Origin: Sva-07 sp963715285
Lineage (GTDB): Bacteria > Actinomycetota > Acidimicrobiia > Acidimicrobiales > Ilumatobacteraceae
Assembly (NCBI GenBank): GCA_963715285.1
Contig: CAVQRU010000043.1
Span: 248,001 to 312,000, forward strand
Direction: 5' to 3'
DNA length: 64,000 nt
Under the pieces are notes generated by a model. That model did not search any database, was not told the DNA's origin, and worked only from the letters and a program-made list of their open reading frames with translations. Both the position numbers and the translations under genes were made by a program. This document shows positions 1 through 6,848 of the stretch, in pieces; positions within the stretch are counted from its first letter, which is position 1, and each line of letters opens with the position of its first letter.

Positions 1-5
1 GACCA

Positions 6-875
6 TCACGCCGGGACGCGTGGCGTCTGGTAGTCGAGACCGACTCGGGCCAGTCGGGTCTTGAACTCACCGAGCACCGTCGTGGCCAACACCTCCTCCA
101 TCTCCTCCGGGCTGGCGGTCGACAGGTTGGTGCCGTGCCACTCCGCGCTCGCCGTCGGTGTGGGAGTCGACTTCGGTGCGTTCTGCGGGCCGCGGAACGA
201 GTCTGCGAACACCGCCAGCATGTAGTAGGTCATCTCCTGCTGCATGCGCTCGATCTCGGGCTTCTTCTCCGGGTGCTGCTGGATCAGGGAACCGATGCGG
301 TTCTCACCGAAGCCGACGTGACGGCGCTCGTCGGCGATCGTTCCGGACAGCGTGTGGGCGAACTTCGGGTTGAACTCACGACTGCCGGCTTCGAGCATTT
401 CGAACACGCTGAAGGCGAGGCCTTCCAGCACGATGTTCTGTCCGACGACCCCGGCGATGAAGTCGCCGTTGGACACCTTCTCGAGGAGCACTTCCGCGAA
501 CTTGACGAGATTCGGGTTGGCGTACCGGTCGATCGTCGACTCGAGGTCGTCGGGCTTCACACCGAGGTCGAAGAGCCGCTGGGTGAAGACCTCGACATGT
601 CGGGCCTCGTCGAGCGTCTGGGTCGCCAGGAACCGCTTGCTCGGGTAGTCGGGTGCGGCGTTGATCAGCCCCGACGACGCTGCAAGCGCGCAACGTTCAC
701 CGACGACCAGTCCGACCGTGGTCCGGATGGCAGCCTCACGTTCGTCGTCGTCCTCGAGCAGCTGTTCGGGTTCGTGCTCACTCGGCTCGTGGCCGTAGAC
801 CGTGTCTTCGAGGTATCCCTGGGGACACATCTCCATCCACCGCTGGATCGAGTACTGCGCGAGGAACTGGGTCAT
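6..875 (-). CDS. ferritin-like (R2/AurF-type) diiron protein
   Basis: This is a helical ferritin-like protein of about 289 residues. Four metal-ligand motifs are visible in order: VVGERCALAASS, LDEARHVEVF, IVLEGLAFSVFE and IADERRHVGFGE. The two E-x-x-H motifs (EARH and ERRH) plus two further Glu residues are the carboxylate/His set of ribonucleotide-reductase-R2-like and AurF-like di-metal oxidases. The substrate is unknown, and no ribonucleotide reductase large subunit is nearby. The reading frame is open further upstream to 911, but ATG at 875 is preferred: it is preceded by AAGGCAGG at a suitable distance, and the longer version would run through the operator-like palindrome at 892-914. 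The last 60 residues are Pro/Thr/Ser-rich and then helical, which is not part of the ferritin core. Confidence 0.7.
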   Translation of the reverse strand: MTQFLAQYSIQRWMEMCPQGYLEDTVYGHEPSEHEPEQLLEDDDEREAAIRTTVGLVVGERCALAASSGLINAAPDYPSKRFLATQTLDEARHVEVFTQRLFDLGVKPDDLESTIDRYANPNLVKFAEVLLEKVSNGDFIAGVVGQNIVLEGLAFSVFEMLEAGSREFNPKFAHTLSGTIADERRHVGFGENRIGSLIQQHPEKKPEIERMQQEMTYYMLAVFADSFRGPQNAPKSTPTPTASAEWHGTNLSTASPEEMEEVLATTVLGEFKTRLARVGLDYQTPRVPA

Positions 876-891
876 GCTGGCACCTGCCTTG

Positions 892-914
892 TGATTGGAA
901 CGTTGTTCCAATCA
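892..914. promoter_or_regulatory. perfect 10-bp inverted repeat, operator-like
   Basis: TGATTGGAAC, spacer GTT, then GTTCCAATCA: two perfect 10-bp arms. It ends 17 bp upstream of the ATG of the ferritin-like gene. The size and symmetry are typical of a TetR-family operator. No TetR gene lies next to it in the window, so the regulator is unknown. Confidence 0.5.
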
Positions 915-971
915 TGTTCGGCCCTGCGGTGCCGGCGTCAGGGTCTTTGGTCCCATGACGGCGCCCGGGTG

Positions 972-2219
972 TCAGCCGAGCACGTCGGTGAGGCCCTCGG
1001 CCGCTCGCGCCACGTCCGCCGGCGAGGTGTAGTGCACGAAGGAGAGCCGCACGACCCCGCGATCGGGGTCGACGCCGAGTCCGTCGAGCACGCGGGCCGC
1101 GTAGTAGTGCCCGGAGCTGGTCTGCACGCCTCGCCGGACGAGCTCGTGCGCCACCGCCTCCGGTTCGAGCGCCAGCGGGCTGAACGCGATCGTCGGGCAA
1201 CGGTGACCTGTGGTGGCGTCGATCGCCGCCGGCCCGAGGAGCCGGACGTCGTCGCGTGCGGCCAGGAGATCGAGCAACACCGGGCTGAGCGAGTCCTCGT
1301 GCTCGCGCCAGAGTGTCGACACCGCGGCCGAAGTGGTGCGAAGGTCGTCTCCCTCACCGCCGCCATGGTGGCGGTGCAGCAACTCGACGTAGTCGAGCAC
1401 CGCTCCCGCCGACGCCACCTGGGCATGGTCGGGACCGGCCGGATTCAGGCGCTTGTCCGCCACGTTGTCGTTGAAGAAATGACTCTGGTTGGGCAACTCG
1501 GTGAGCAGCCCGGCGCGCACCACCATGAGCCCCTGGTGCACCGAGTACGTCTTGTAGAGGCTGAACAGGTAGACGTCCGCACCGAGTGCGGCGACGTCGG
1601 GAATGCTGTGCGGCGCGAACGACACGCCATCGACGATCACGCGTGCACCGACCGTGTGCGCGAGGGCCGTGATCCGTGCGATGTCGTTCTCGACGCCCAC
1701 GATGTTCGACGCGTGCGGCACGGTGACCAGGCCCGTGCGGTCGCTGAGCAGCGACTCGAACTCGTCGATGTCCAGCAGGCCCGACACGGGGTCGGTGCGC
1801 CACTCTCGCAAGGTGCACCCGACGGCTTCGGCCGCCCGCCGGATCGCGCCGGTGTTGGCCTCGTGGTCCTGGTTGGTGACGATCACCTCGTGGCCGGGCT
1901 CCAGGATGGCGGCGAAGGCATGCGCGAGCACGTAGGTGTTGGCCGAGGTCGACGGGCCGAAGATCACCTCGCGCGGTTCCACACCGAGCGCCTCGGCCCA
2001 CCTCGCTCGCGAGCGATCCATGAGCGCACCCGCACGGGCCGACGACTCGAACTCGCTGTAGGGCTGCACCTTGAGGTCGGTGTAGTACTCGGTGAGCGCG
2101 TCGATCGTCTGACGACAGGCGAACGAGCCGCCTGCGTTCTCGAAGAACGACTGGCCGTCGTTGATCGGCCGGGAGAAGGCCGGGAAGTTGGAACGGACGA
2201 CGTCGAGATCGAGTTGCAC
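972..2219 (-). CDS. class V aminotransferase, cysteine desulfurase-like
   Basis: PLP-dependent fold-type I enzyme of 415 residues. The N-terminus (residues 5-30) contains FPAF and FFENAGGSF, like the cysteine-desulfurase-like subgroup rather than IscS/SufS. The phosphate-binding segment FGPSTSANTY, the Asp of VIVDGVSFAPH and the Schiff-base Lys in LFSLYKTYS (about residue 223) are present. No catalytic-loop Cys is obvious, so a true desulfurase activity is uncertain and a related lyase or aminotransferase role is possible. Start chosen at GTG 2219, which follows GTGAGGAC closely; the open frame extends to 2282, but that would cross the inverted repeat shared with the divergent aldolase-like gene. 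No suf or isc partners are adjacent. Confidence 0.75.
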   Translation of the reverse strand: MQLDLDVVRSNFPAFSRPINDGQSFFENAGGSFACRQTIDALTEYYTDLKVQPYSEFESSARAGALMDRSRARWAEALGVEPREVIFGPSTSANTYVLAHAFAAILEPGHEVIVTNQDHEANTGAIRRAAEAVGCTLREWRTDPVSGLLDIDEFESLLSDRTGLVTVPHASNIVGVENDIARITALAHTVGARVIVDGVSFAPHSIPDVAALGADVYLFSLYKTYSVHQGLMVVRAGLLTELPNQSHFFNDNVADKRLNPAGPDHAQVASAGAVLDYVELLHRHHGGGEGDDLRTTSAAVSTLWREHEDSLSPVLLDLLAARDDVRLLGPAAIDATTGHRCPTIAFSPLALEPEAVAHELVRRGVQTSSGHYYAARVLDGLGVDPDRGVVRLSFVHYTSPADVARAAEGLTDVLG

Positions 2220-2250
2220 GTCCTCACGGTAACGGGGCCGCGTCCCACCC

Positions 2251-2297
2251 TTCTCGTGAACACGGCGCGCACCTGCGCCCACACGTGTTCACGAGAA
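2251..2297. promoter_or_regulatory. 14-bp perfect inverted repeat between divergent genes
   Basis: TTCTCGTGAACACG at 2251-2264 is repeated in inverse at 2284-2297 with 19 bp between. The right arm covers the expected -35 region of the downstream plus-strand gene at 2323, and the left arm lies about 30 bp upstream of the minus-strand start at 2219. This geometry fits one regulator controlling both genes, or a looped two-site operator. Confidence 0.45.
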
Positions 2298-2322
2298 TGC
2301 CGGTGCAGGCCATGATGGGGCC

Positions 2323-3336
2323 ATGACCGCCGAACCGTCGAACACCGCCGAGCTGATCACCCCTGCGTTGCTGATCGACATCCCGGCGTTCGACCGCAAC
2401 CTGGCGGCGATGGACGCCGTGTTGCCCGGAGCGAAGCTGCGCCCACACGTGAAGGCGTTCAAGTCGACGGACCTCGCGAAGCGGCTCGACGCCGACGGCC
2501 ACCACAGTTTCTGTGCGGCCACACCGCGCGAGATCGAGGGGCTGGTCAGCGCCGGGTTGACCGACGATCTGCTGCTGGCGAACGAGACGCTCGACGCAGC
2601 CCGCCTCGGTGCGCTCGCCGACGAGGCCAGCATCACCGTCGCGATCGACTCCGACGCGACGCTGGATGCGGCAATCGCCGGCGGGGTGCGCTCCGTGCTC
2701 GTCGACGTCGACGTCGGCCTCCCCCGGTGTGGCTGCGACGTCGACGACTCGGGTCGTCTCGCCGACCGGGCACGTTCCGCGGGCCTCGACGTGCGCGGCG
2801 TGATGGGATACGAGGGGCACCTGATGATGGTCCACGACCGCGACGCGAAGCGCGAGAAGGTCGAAGCGGCGATGGCGATCCTGCTGCGCGCGCACGAGAT
2901 GGTCGGCGGCGACGTCGTGTCCGGCGGCGGCACCGGCACGTGGGACATCAACACCTGGTGCACGGAGATCCAAGCCGGCTCCTACACGCTGATGGACACC
3001 CAGTACGACGAGTTGGAGACGCCGTTCGAGAAGGCGCTGTCGGTGCTCGCCACCGTGATCTCGGTCAGCCCGAAGGGCTGGATCATCGCCGACTGCGGTC
3101 TCAAGGCACTCGGGATGGACCACGGCAACCCGTCGTGGGACGAGGGCGACGTGTTCTTCTGCTCCGACGAACACATCACCCTGTCGCCGCGTGAACTCGG
3201 CGACTGGAAGGTCGGCGATCGGGTGCGGATCTGGCCCGCTCACGTCGACCCGACGGTTGCCCGTCACGAGCAGTACTGGCTCGTCGAGGGCGAAGAGATC
3301 CGCGACCGCTGGCCGATCGACCTGCGCCACTGGTGA
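2323..3336 (+). CDS. D-threonine aldolase / D-serine dehydratase-like PLP enzyme
   Basis: Alanine-racemase-fold (type III) PLP enzyme of 337 residues. The N-terminal TPALLIDIPAFDRN and RPHVKAFKS hold the expected Schiff-base Lys44. VSGGGTGTW is the phosphate-binding loop. The C-terminal domain has IWPAHVDPTV, where His307 and Asp309 match the divalent-metal pair reported for D-threonine aldolases; D-serine dehydratases carry Cys at the second place, so aldolase is favoured. The likely reaction is cleavage of a D-beta-hydroxy-amino acid to glycine and an aldehyde. It is divergent from the class V aminotransferase over a strong inverted repeat. There is no Shine-Dalgarno; CATGAT ends 6 nt before the ATG, in line with the leaderless genes elsewhere in the window. 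Confidence 0.78.
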   Translation: MTAEPSNTAELITPALLIDIPAFDRNLAAMDAVLPGAKLRPHVKAFKSTDLAKRLDADGHHSFCAATPREIEGLVSAGLTDDLLLANETLDAARLGALADEASITVAIDSDATLDAAIAGGVRSVLVDVDVGLPRCGCDVDDSGRLADRARSAGLDVRGVMGYEGHLMMVHDRDAKREKVEAAMAILLRAHEMVGGDVVSGGGTGTWDINTWCTEIQAGSYTLMDTQYDELETPFEKALSVLATVISVSPKGWIIADCGLKALGMDHGNPSWDEGDVFFCSDEHITLSPRELGDWKVGDRVRIWPAHVDPTVARHEQYWLVEGEEIRDRWPIDLRHW

Positions 3337-3376
3337 CGATCACGCCTGGGGTCTGACCCCTGGCGTGATCGGTCAC
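3333..3376. terminator. bidirectional terminator with GGGGTC-N-GACCCC core
   Basis: A near-perfect hairpin (arms of about 21 bp, one mismatch, one bulged base) lies between two convergent genes. The centre is GGGGTC-T-GACCCC. It overlaps the TGA of the aldolase-like gene at 3334-3336 and the TGA of dnaB at 3373-3375. The same core occurs at 46978-47008 and 53721-53759. Confidence 0.65.
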
Positions 3377-4758
3377 ATCGAGCGGGCGGCGTTGTCGAAG
3401 CGGGTGTACTGGCCGAGGAAGACGAGGCGCTTGGTGCCGATCGGGCCGGAGCGGTGCTTCGACACGATCACCTCGGCTGAGCCCTTGTCGGGCGACTCGG
3501 GGTTGTACACCTCGTCGCGGTACAGGAACATCACGACGTCGGCGTCCTGCTCCAACGAGCCGGATTCGCGCAGGTCGGCGAGCATCGGACGCTTGTCGGA
3601 CCGTGCCTCGAGATTTCGGCTGAGCTGGCTGAGCGCCACGATCGGCACCTCCAACTCGCGGGCCAACACCTTCAGGTTTCGGCTGATCTCACTCACCTCG
3701 AGCTGACGGTTCTCGGATCGTCCGCTCCCGCTCATCAGCTGCAGGTAGTCGATCATGATCAGTGACAGGCCGCCGTGCTGCGCCTTGATTCGCCGAGCCT
3801 TCGCCCGGATCTCCATCACCGTCACCTGCGGGTTGTCGTCGAGGAACAACGGCACCTCGAGCCGTCCGACCGCCAGGCCGATCTTCGACCAGTCGGCCTC
3901 GCTCAACTTGCCGGTGCGCAACTTGGTGGAGTCGACCTTCGCTTCGCTCGCCAGGATGCGCTGGGTCAGCTCCGAATGCCCCATCTCGAGGGAGAACACC
4001 AGCACCGGCTTGCCGGAGTGCTTCGCGATGTGTGTCGCCATGCCCAGACCGAAACTGGTCTTTCCCATCGCCGGGCGGGCACCGACGATGTTCAGCGTGC
4101 TGGGTTGGAGGCCGGAGAGGAGTTCGTCGAGGTCGTCGTAGCCCGTCGCTGCTCCGGTGATCGTGTCGCCGCGCTCGTAGTTCTCCTCGAGCTGATCCAT
4201 CGTCTCGTTGAGGAGCTCCTGGATCTGGCGGGTCGAGTCGACCACGCGGTCCTCGGCCACCTCGAACATCTTCGACTCGGCGAGGTCGACGGCCTTGGTG
4301 ACGTCGTCGGGCTCGGAGAACGCGAGGTCGGTGATCTCGCCTGCGGTGTGGATCAACCGACGCAACAACGCCGTGTCCATCACGATCCGGGCGTAGTGCT
4401 CGGCGCCGGACACCGACGGTGTCGCGTTCTGGAGATCGTTCAGACGCTCGATCCCACCGACCTCGTCGAGCAGCCCGTGGCGCCGGAGTTCGTCGGCCAC
4501 GGTGACCACGTCGACCGGTCCCGAGGACGAATACAGCGATCGGATCGAGTCGAAGATGTGTTGGTGCGCGGGGCTGTAGAAGTCGCGGACGTTGAGCCCC
4601 GCCTCGCCGACCACGCCGATCGCGTCACGAGACAGCAGCAGCGCGCCGAGCACGGACTCCTCTGCCTGCAGGTTGTGTGGAGGAACACGCCCGCCCCGGT
4701 TCGATGGCGACGCGCTGCGTTCTGGACGACTGGTTCCGTATTCGTGATCGATCGACAT
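3373..4758 (-). CDS. dnaB: replicative DNA helicase DnaB
   Basis: Hexameric 5'-3' helicase of the replisome, 461 residues and intein-free, unlike several mycobacterial homologues. The N-terminal DnaB domain begins with RVPPHNLQAEESVLGALLL (residues 24-42). The RecA-like ATPase domain contains Walker A GARPAMGKTS, the Walker B region LIMIDYLQLM, ALSQLSRNLEARSDKRP and the terminal SKHRSGPIGT. It lies downstream of the rpsF-ssb-rpsR-rplI block, as in many actinobacteria, but is separated from rplI by 194 bp that holds a cluster of DnaA-box-like sequences, so it may have its own DnaA-responsive promoter. Its helicase operator DciA is encoded at 37.2 kb. Confidence 0.96.
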   Translation of the reverse strand: MSIDHEYGTSRPERSASPSNRGGRVPPHNLQAEESVLGALLLSRDAIGVVGEAGLNVRDFYSPAHQHIFDSIRSLYSSSGPVDVVTVADELRRHGLLDEVGGIERLNDLQNATPSVSGAEHYARIVMDTALLRRLIHTAGEITDLAFSEPDDVTKAVDLAESKMFEVAEDRVVDSTRQIQELLNETMDQLEENYERGDTITGAATGYDDLDELLSGLQPSTLNIVGARPAMGKTSFGLGMATHIAKHSGKPVLVFSLEMGHSELTQRILASEAKVDSTKLRTGKLSEADWSKIGLAVGRLEVPLFLDDNPQVTVMEIRAKARRIKAQHGGLSLIMIDYLQLMSGSGRSENRQLEVSEISRNLKVLARELEVPIVALSQLSRNLEARSDKRPMLADLRESGSLEQDADVVMFLYRDEVYNPESPDKGSAEVIVSKHRSGPIGTKRLVFLGQYTRFDNAARSM

Positions 4759-4831
4759 GGGGACCCCACTCTCTCAGGGGTTTCCTGTGCAGCGGAAGAG
4801 GAACAACCCTGGGTCTTGGCTGTTGACGACC

Positions 4832-4886
4832 TGTGGACAACACCACCCCGCTGTGGACGAGAGGGTGTGGACAGACCTGTGGACGG
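4832..4886. promoter_or_regulatory. cluster of four DnaA-box-like 9-mers upstream of dnaB
   Basis: Four same-orientation 9-mers sit within 55 bp: TGTGGACAA at 4832 (exact complement of TTGTCCACA), TGTGGACGA at 4852, TGTGGACAG at 4866 and TGTGGACGG at 4878. They lie 70-130 bp upstream of the dnaB start in the rplI-dnaB gap. They could mediate DnaA control of dnaB or act as a DnaA-titration site. Confidence 0.55.
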
Positions 4887-4952
4887 GCGCGTCGAACCAG
4901 CGGTGTGACGGGTTCGGACTCCCGAGGTGAACGGGCCGGGTCGGCCGGGACG

Positions 4953-5399
4953 TCAGTCGGCGGCGACGACGTCGATGGTGATCGGGAACGAGACGTCGCT
5001 GTGCAGCGATGCCGTCACCGTGTGCTGACCGACCGTCTTGATCACGTCGACGTCGATCTGACGACGATCGAGTTCGATCTCGGTCTGCTCCTTGACGGCC
5101 GCAGCCACGTCGGTCGAGGTGATCGAGCCGAAGAGCTTGCCTTCGGGGCCGGCCTTCGCCGCCACCGTGATCACCTTCGGCACGAGCGTGCTGGCGATCG
5201 TCGTGGCAGCCTCACGGGCGCTCGAGTCGCGCTGGTCGCGAGCCTTGCGCATCCGGCCGGCCTGATCGACAGCACCCTCGGTCGCCGTGATGGCGTGACC
5301 CTTCGGGAGCAGGAAGTTGCGGGCGTGGCCGTCGGCGACATCGACGATGTCACCGCGCTTGCCCAGCCCGTCGAGATCGGAACGCAGAATGACCTTCAT
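4953..5399 (-). CDS. rplI: 50S ribosomal protein L9
   Basis: 148 residues, the usual length. It begins MKVILRSDLDGLGKRGDIV and continues with DGHARNFLLPKG, the highly conserved rRNA-binding N-domain, followed by the long connecting helix (AGRMRKARDQRDSSAREA) and the C-terminal lobe. GAGGAG inside the last codons of rpsR provides the ribosome-binding site; the genes are only 3 nt apart, so the two are co-translated in the rpsF-ssb-rpsR-rplI operon. Confidence 0.96.
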   Translation of the reverse strand: MKVILRSDLDGLGKRGDIVDVADGHARNFLLPKGHAITATEGAVDQAGRMRKARDQRDSSAREAATTIASTLVPKVITVAAKAGPEGKLFGSITSTDVAAAVKEQTEIELDRRQIDVDVIKTVGQHTVTASLHSDVSFPITIDVVAAD

Positions 5400-5402
5400 C
5401 GC

Positions 5403-5831
5403 TCAGTACTCCTCGGTCTCGGCGGCGTCGTTCGTGTCGAACTCGGCCGTCTCGTCGATCAACTCGTCGTTCTCGACGACGTCGTTGGCCGTCTCGTTGA
5501 CGTTGTCGCTCAAGCTCGCGTCGCGATCGCGCCCACCGTCGCGGCCGCGGCCGCCCGTGCGGGTCGACGCCACGCGCTTGGCGTAGGGGAGCAACGCCAT
5601 CTCACGCGCCACCTTGACGGCGTTCGCGACCTCGCGCTGCTGCTGCAACGTGTTGCCGGCGACTCGACGGTTCTTGATCTTGGCGCGATCGCTCATGAAG
5701 CGCTGCAGCAGATCGACGTCCTTGTAGTCGATGTACTCGACCTTGTCGATGACCAGCACGCTGGTCTTCTTCTTGAACTTGCGAGGGTTGAGGTCACGGG
5801 CGCTGCGCGCCTTGTTCTTCTTGCTTGCCAT
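5403..5831 (-). CDS. rpsR: 30S ribosomal protein S18 with acidic C-terminal extension
   Basis: The core (residues 18-86) is a normal S18: RKFKKKTSVLVIDKVEYIDY, RFMSDRAKIKNRRVAGN and VKVAREMALLPYAK. There are no Cys residues, so it is the zinc-independent type. The protein is 142 residues, whereas S18 is normally about 75-90. The extra 55 residues start with a Gly/Arg stretch (TGGRGRDGGRDRD) and then become strongly acidic, ending ETEEY. The tail uses the same codon bias as the core and ends cleanly 3 nt before rplI, so it looks real and not a frameshift. S18 pairs with S6, encoded two genes upstream in the same operon. Confidence 0.93.
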   Translation of the reverse strand: MASKKNKARSARDLNPRKFKKKTSVLVIDKVEYIDYKDVDLLQRFMSDRAKIKNRRVAGNTLQQQREVANAVKVAREMALLPYAKRVASTRTGGRGRDGGRDRDASLSDNVNETANDVVENDELIDETAEFDTNDAAETEEY

Positions 5832-5879
5832 GATGATTCCTGGTGATTCCTTACGACTGATGATTCAGATCAATGGGGG

Positions 5880-6329
5880 TCAGAACGGCTCTTCGTCGCC
5901 GTAGACCGGGTCGGGGGTCCGGGCGGCACCGCCACCGCCACCGCCGCTGCGGGTACCGCCGTCGCCGGAGTCGCGACTGATGCGCTCGACCTGGGCCTGG
6001 GCCCAACGGAGGCTGGGGCCGAGTTCGTCGGCGCGGATCTCGGTGACGCTGCGCTTCTCGCCTTCCTTGGTCTCGTAGGACCGTTGCTCGAGCCGGCCCG
6101 TCACGATGACGCGGATGCCCTTGCTGAGGCTGGCCGCCGCGTTCTCGCCGAGTTCGGACCACGCGACGATGTTGAAGAACGACACCTGTTCCTGCCATTC
6201 ACCGTTCTGTTGGTACCGCCGGTTGACGGCGAGCCCGAAGCTCGCAACGCCGGCGCCGCTCGGTGTGTAGCGCAGTTCGGGGTCCTTCGTCAGGTTCCCG
6301 ACCAGCGTGACGCTGTTTTCCGATGCCAT
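5880..6329 (-). CDS. ssb: single-stranded DNA-binding protein
   Basis: 149-residue SSB that coats ssDNA at the fork. The OB fold runs through residues 1-110 (NSVTLVGNLTKDPELRYT, VSFFNIVAWSELGENAAASL, VTGRLEQRSYETKEGEKR). A Gly-rich linker (GGTRSGGGGGGAA) leads to the acidic tip GDEEPF, which recruits partner proteins. Start at ATG 6329 because AAGGGGAA precedes it; the frame is open to 6587, but that part is the antisense-like shadow of rpsF. It sits between rpsF and rpsR in the ribosomal operon. Confidence 0.95.
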   Translation of the reverse strand: MASENSVTLVGNLTKDPELRYTPSGAGVASFGLAVNRRYQQNGEWQEQVSFFNIVAWSELGENAAASLSKGIRVIVTGRLEQRSYETKEGEKRSVTEIRADELGPSLRWAQAQVERISRDSGDGGTRSGGGGGGAARTPDPVYGDEEPF

Positions 6330-6357
6330 GTTGATTCCCCTTGGTGGCTGCTGCCGG

Positions 6358-6690
6358 TCAGGCAGCGGTGACTGCCATGCCGCGGCGCTCGGCCTCGGCC
6401 TCGGGCAGGCGGATGAGCTTGTGGCGGACGATGTCGTCAGCGAGACGGAGCGTGCGCTCGAGTTCGTCGAGCGAGCCCGCGGGGGCCACGATCTCGGCGA
6501 CCAAGTAGTAGCCGGACGGCTTCTTGTTGATCGGGTAGGCGAACTGGCGCTTGCCCCACCAATCGATCTTGCCGTGGATCTCTCCACCTGCGGTGGTGAC
6601 GCCGTCGGTGACCGTCTTCATCCAGGCCTGCGCCTTGGGGTCATCGACGTCACCGTCGATGATGATCATCATTTCGTATGCACGCATCAT
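6358..6690 (-). CDS. rpsF: 30S ribosomal protein S6
   Basis: 110 residues starting MMRAYEMMIIIDGDVDD, with WWGKRQFAYPINKKPSGYYLV and the C-terminal DDIVRHKLIRL, all conserved in S6. GGAGG lies 7-10 nt before two adjacent ATGs (6690 and 6687); either could be used. It is the first gene of rpsF-ssb-rpsR-rplI. S6 and S18 form a complex on 16S rRNA and in many bacteria bind the leader of this operon as autoregulators. Confidence 0.95.
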   Translation of the reverse strand: MMRAYEMMIIIDGDVDDPKAQAWMKTVTDGVTTAGGEIHGKIDWWGKRQFAYPINKKPSGYYLVAEIVAPAGSLDELERTLRLADDIVRHKLIRLPEAEAERRGMAVTAA

Positions 6691-6848
6691 GCGTGTTTCC
6701 TCCCTTCGGATCCCCCACGACTGCCTGATGACAGCGCCGTGGCGGGAGCCCCGGTGTGGGGCAGGGCCAATATGGACGTGCCAACCCTACCGGGGCTGCA
6801 CTCGGTCGCGTGATGGCGTCTCATGGGCACGATCATCGCGAGGGGGTG

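Noticed and set aside
135..2315. 726-codon plus-strand open frame
   Set aside because: It is antisense to the ferritin-like and aminotransferase genes, is Arg/His/Val-rich and shows no domain; a GC-bias shadow.
6747..6797. 9-bp inverted repeat (AGCCCCGGT/ACCGGGGCT) upstream of rpsF as an S6:S18 autoregulatory leader
   Set aside because: Arms are 33 nt apart and I cannot align the region to the known S6:S18 RNA motif; insufficient evidence.
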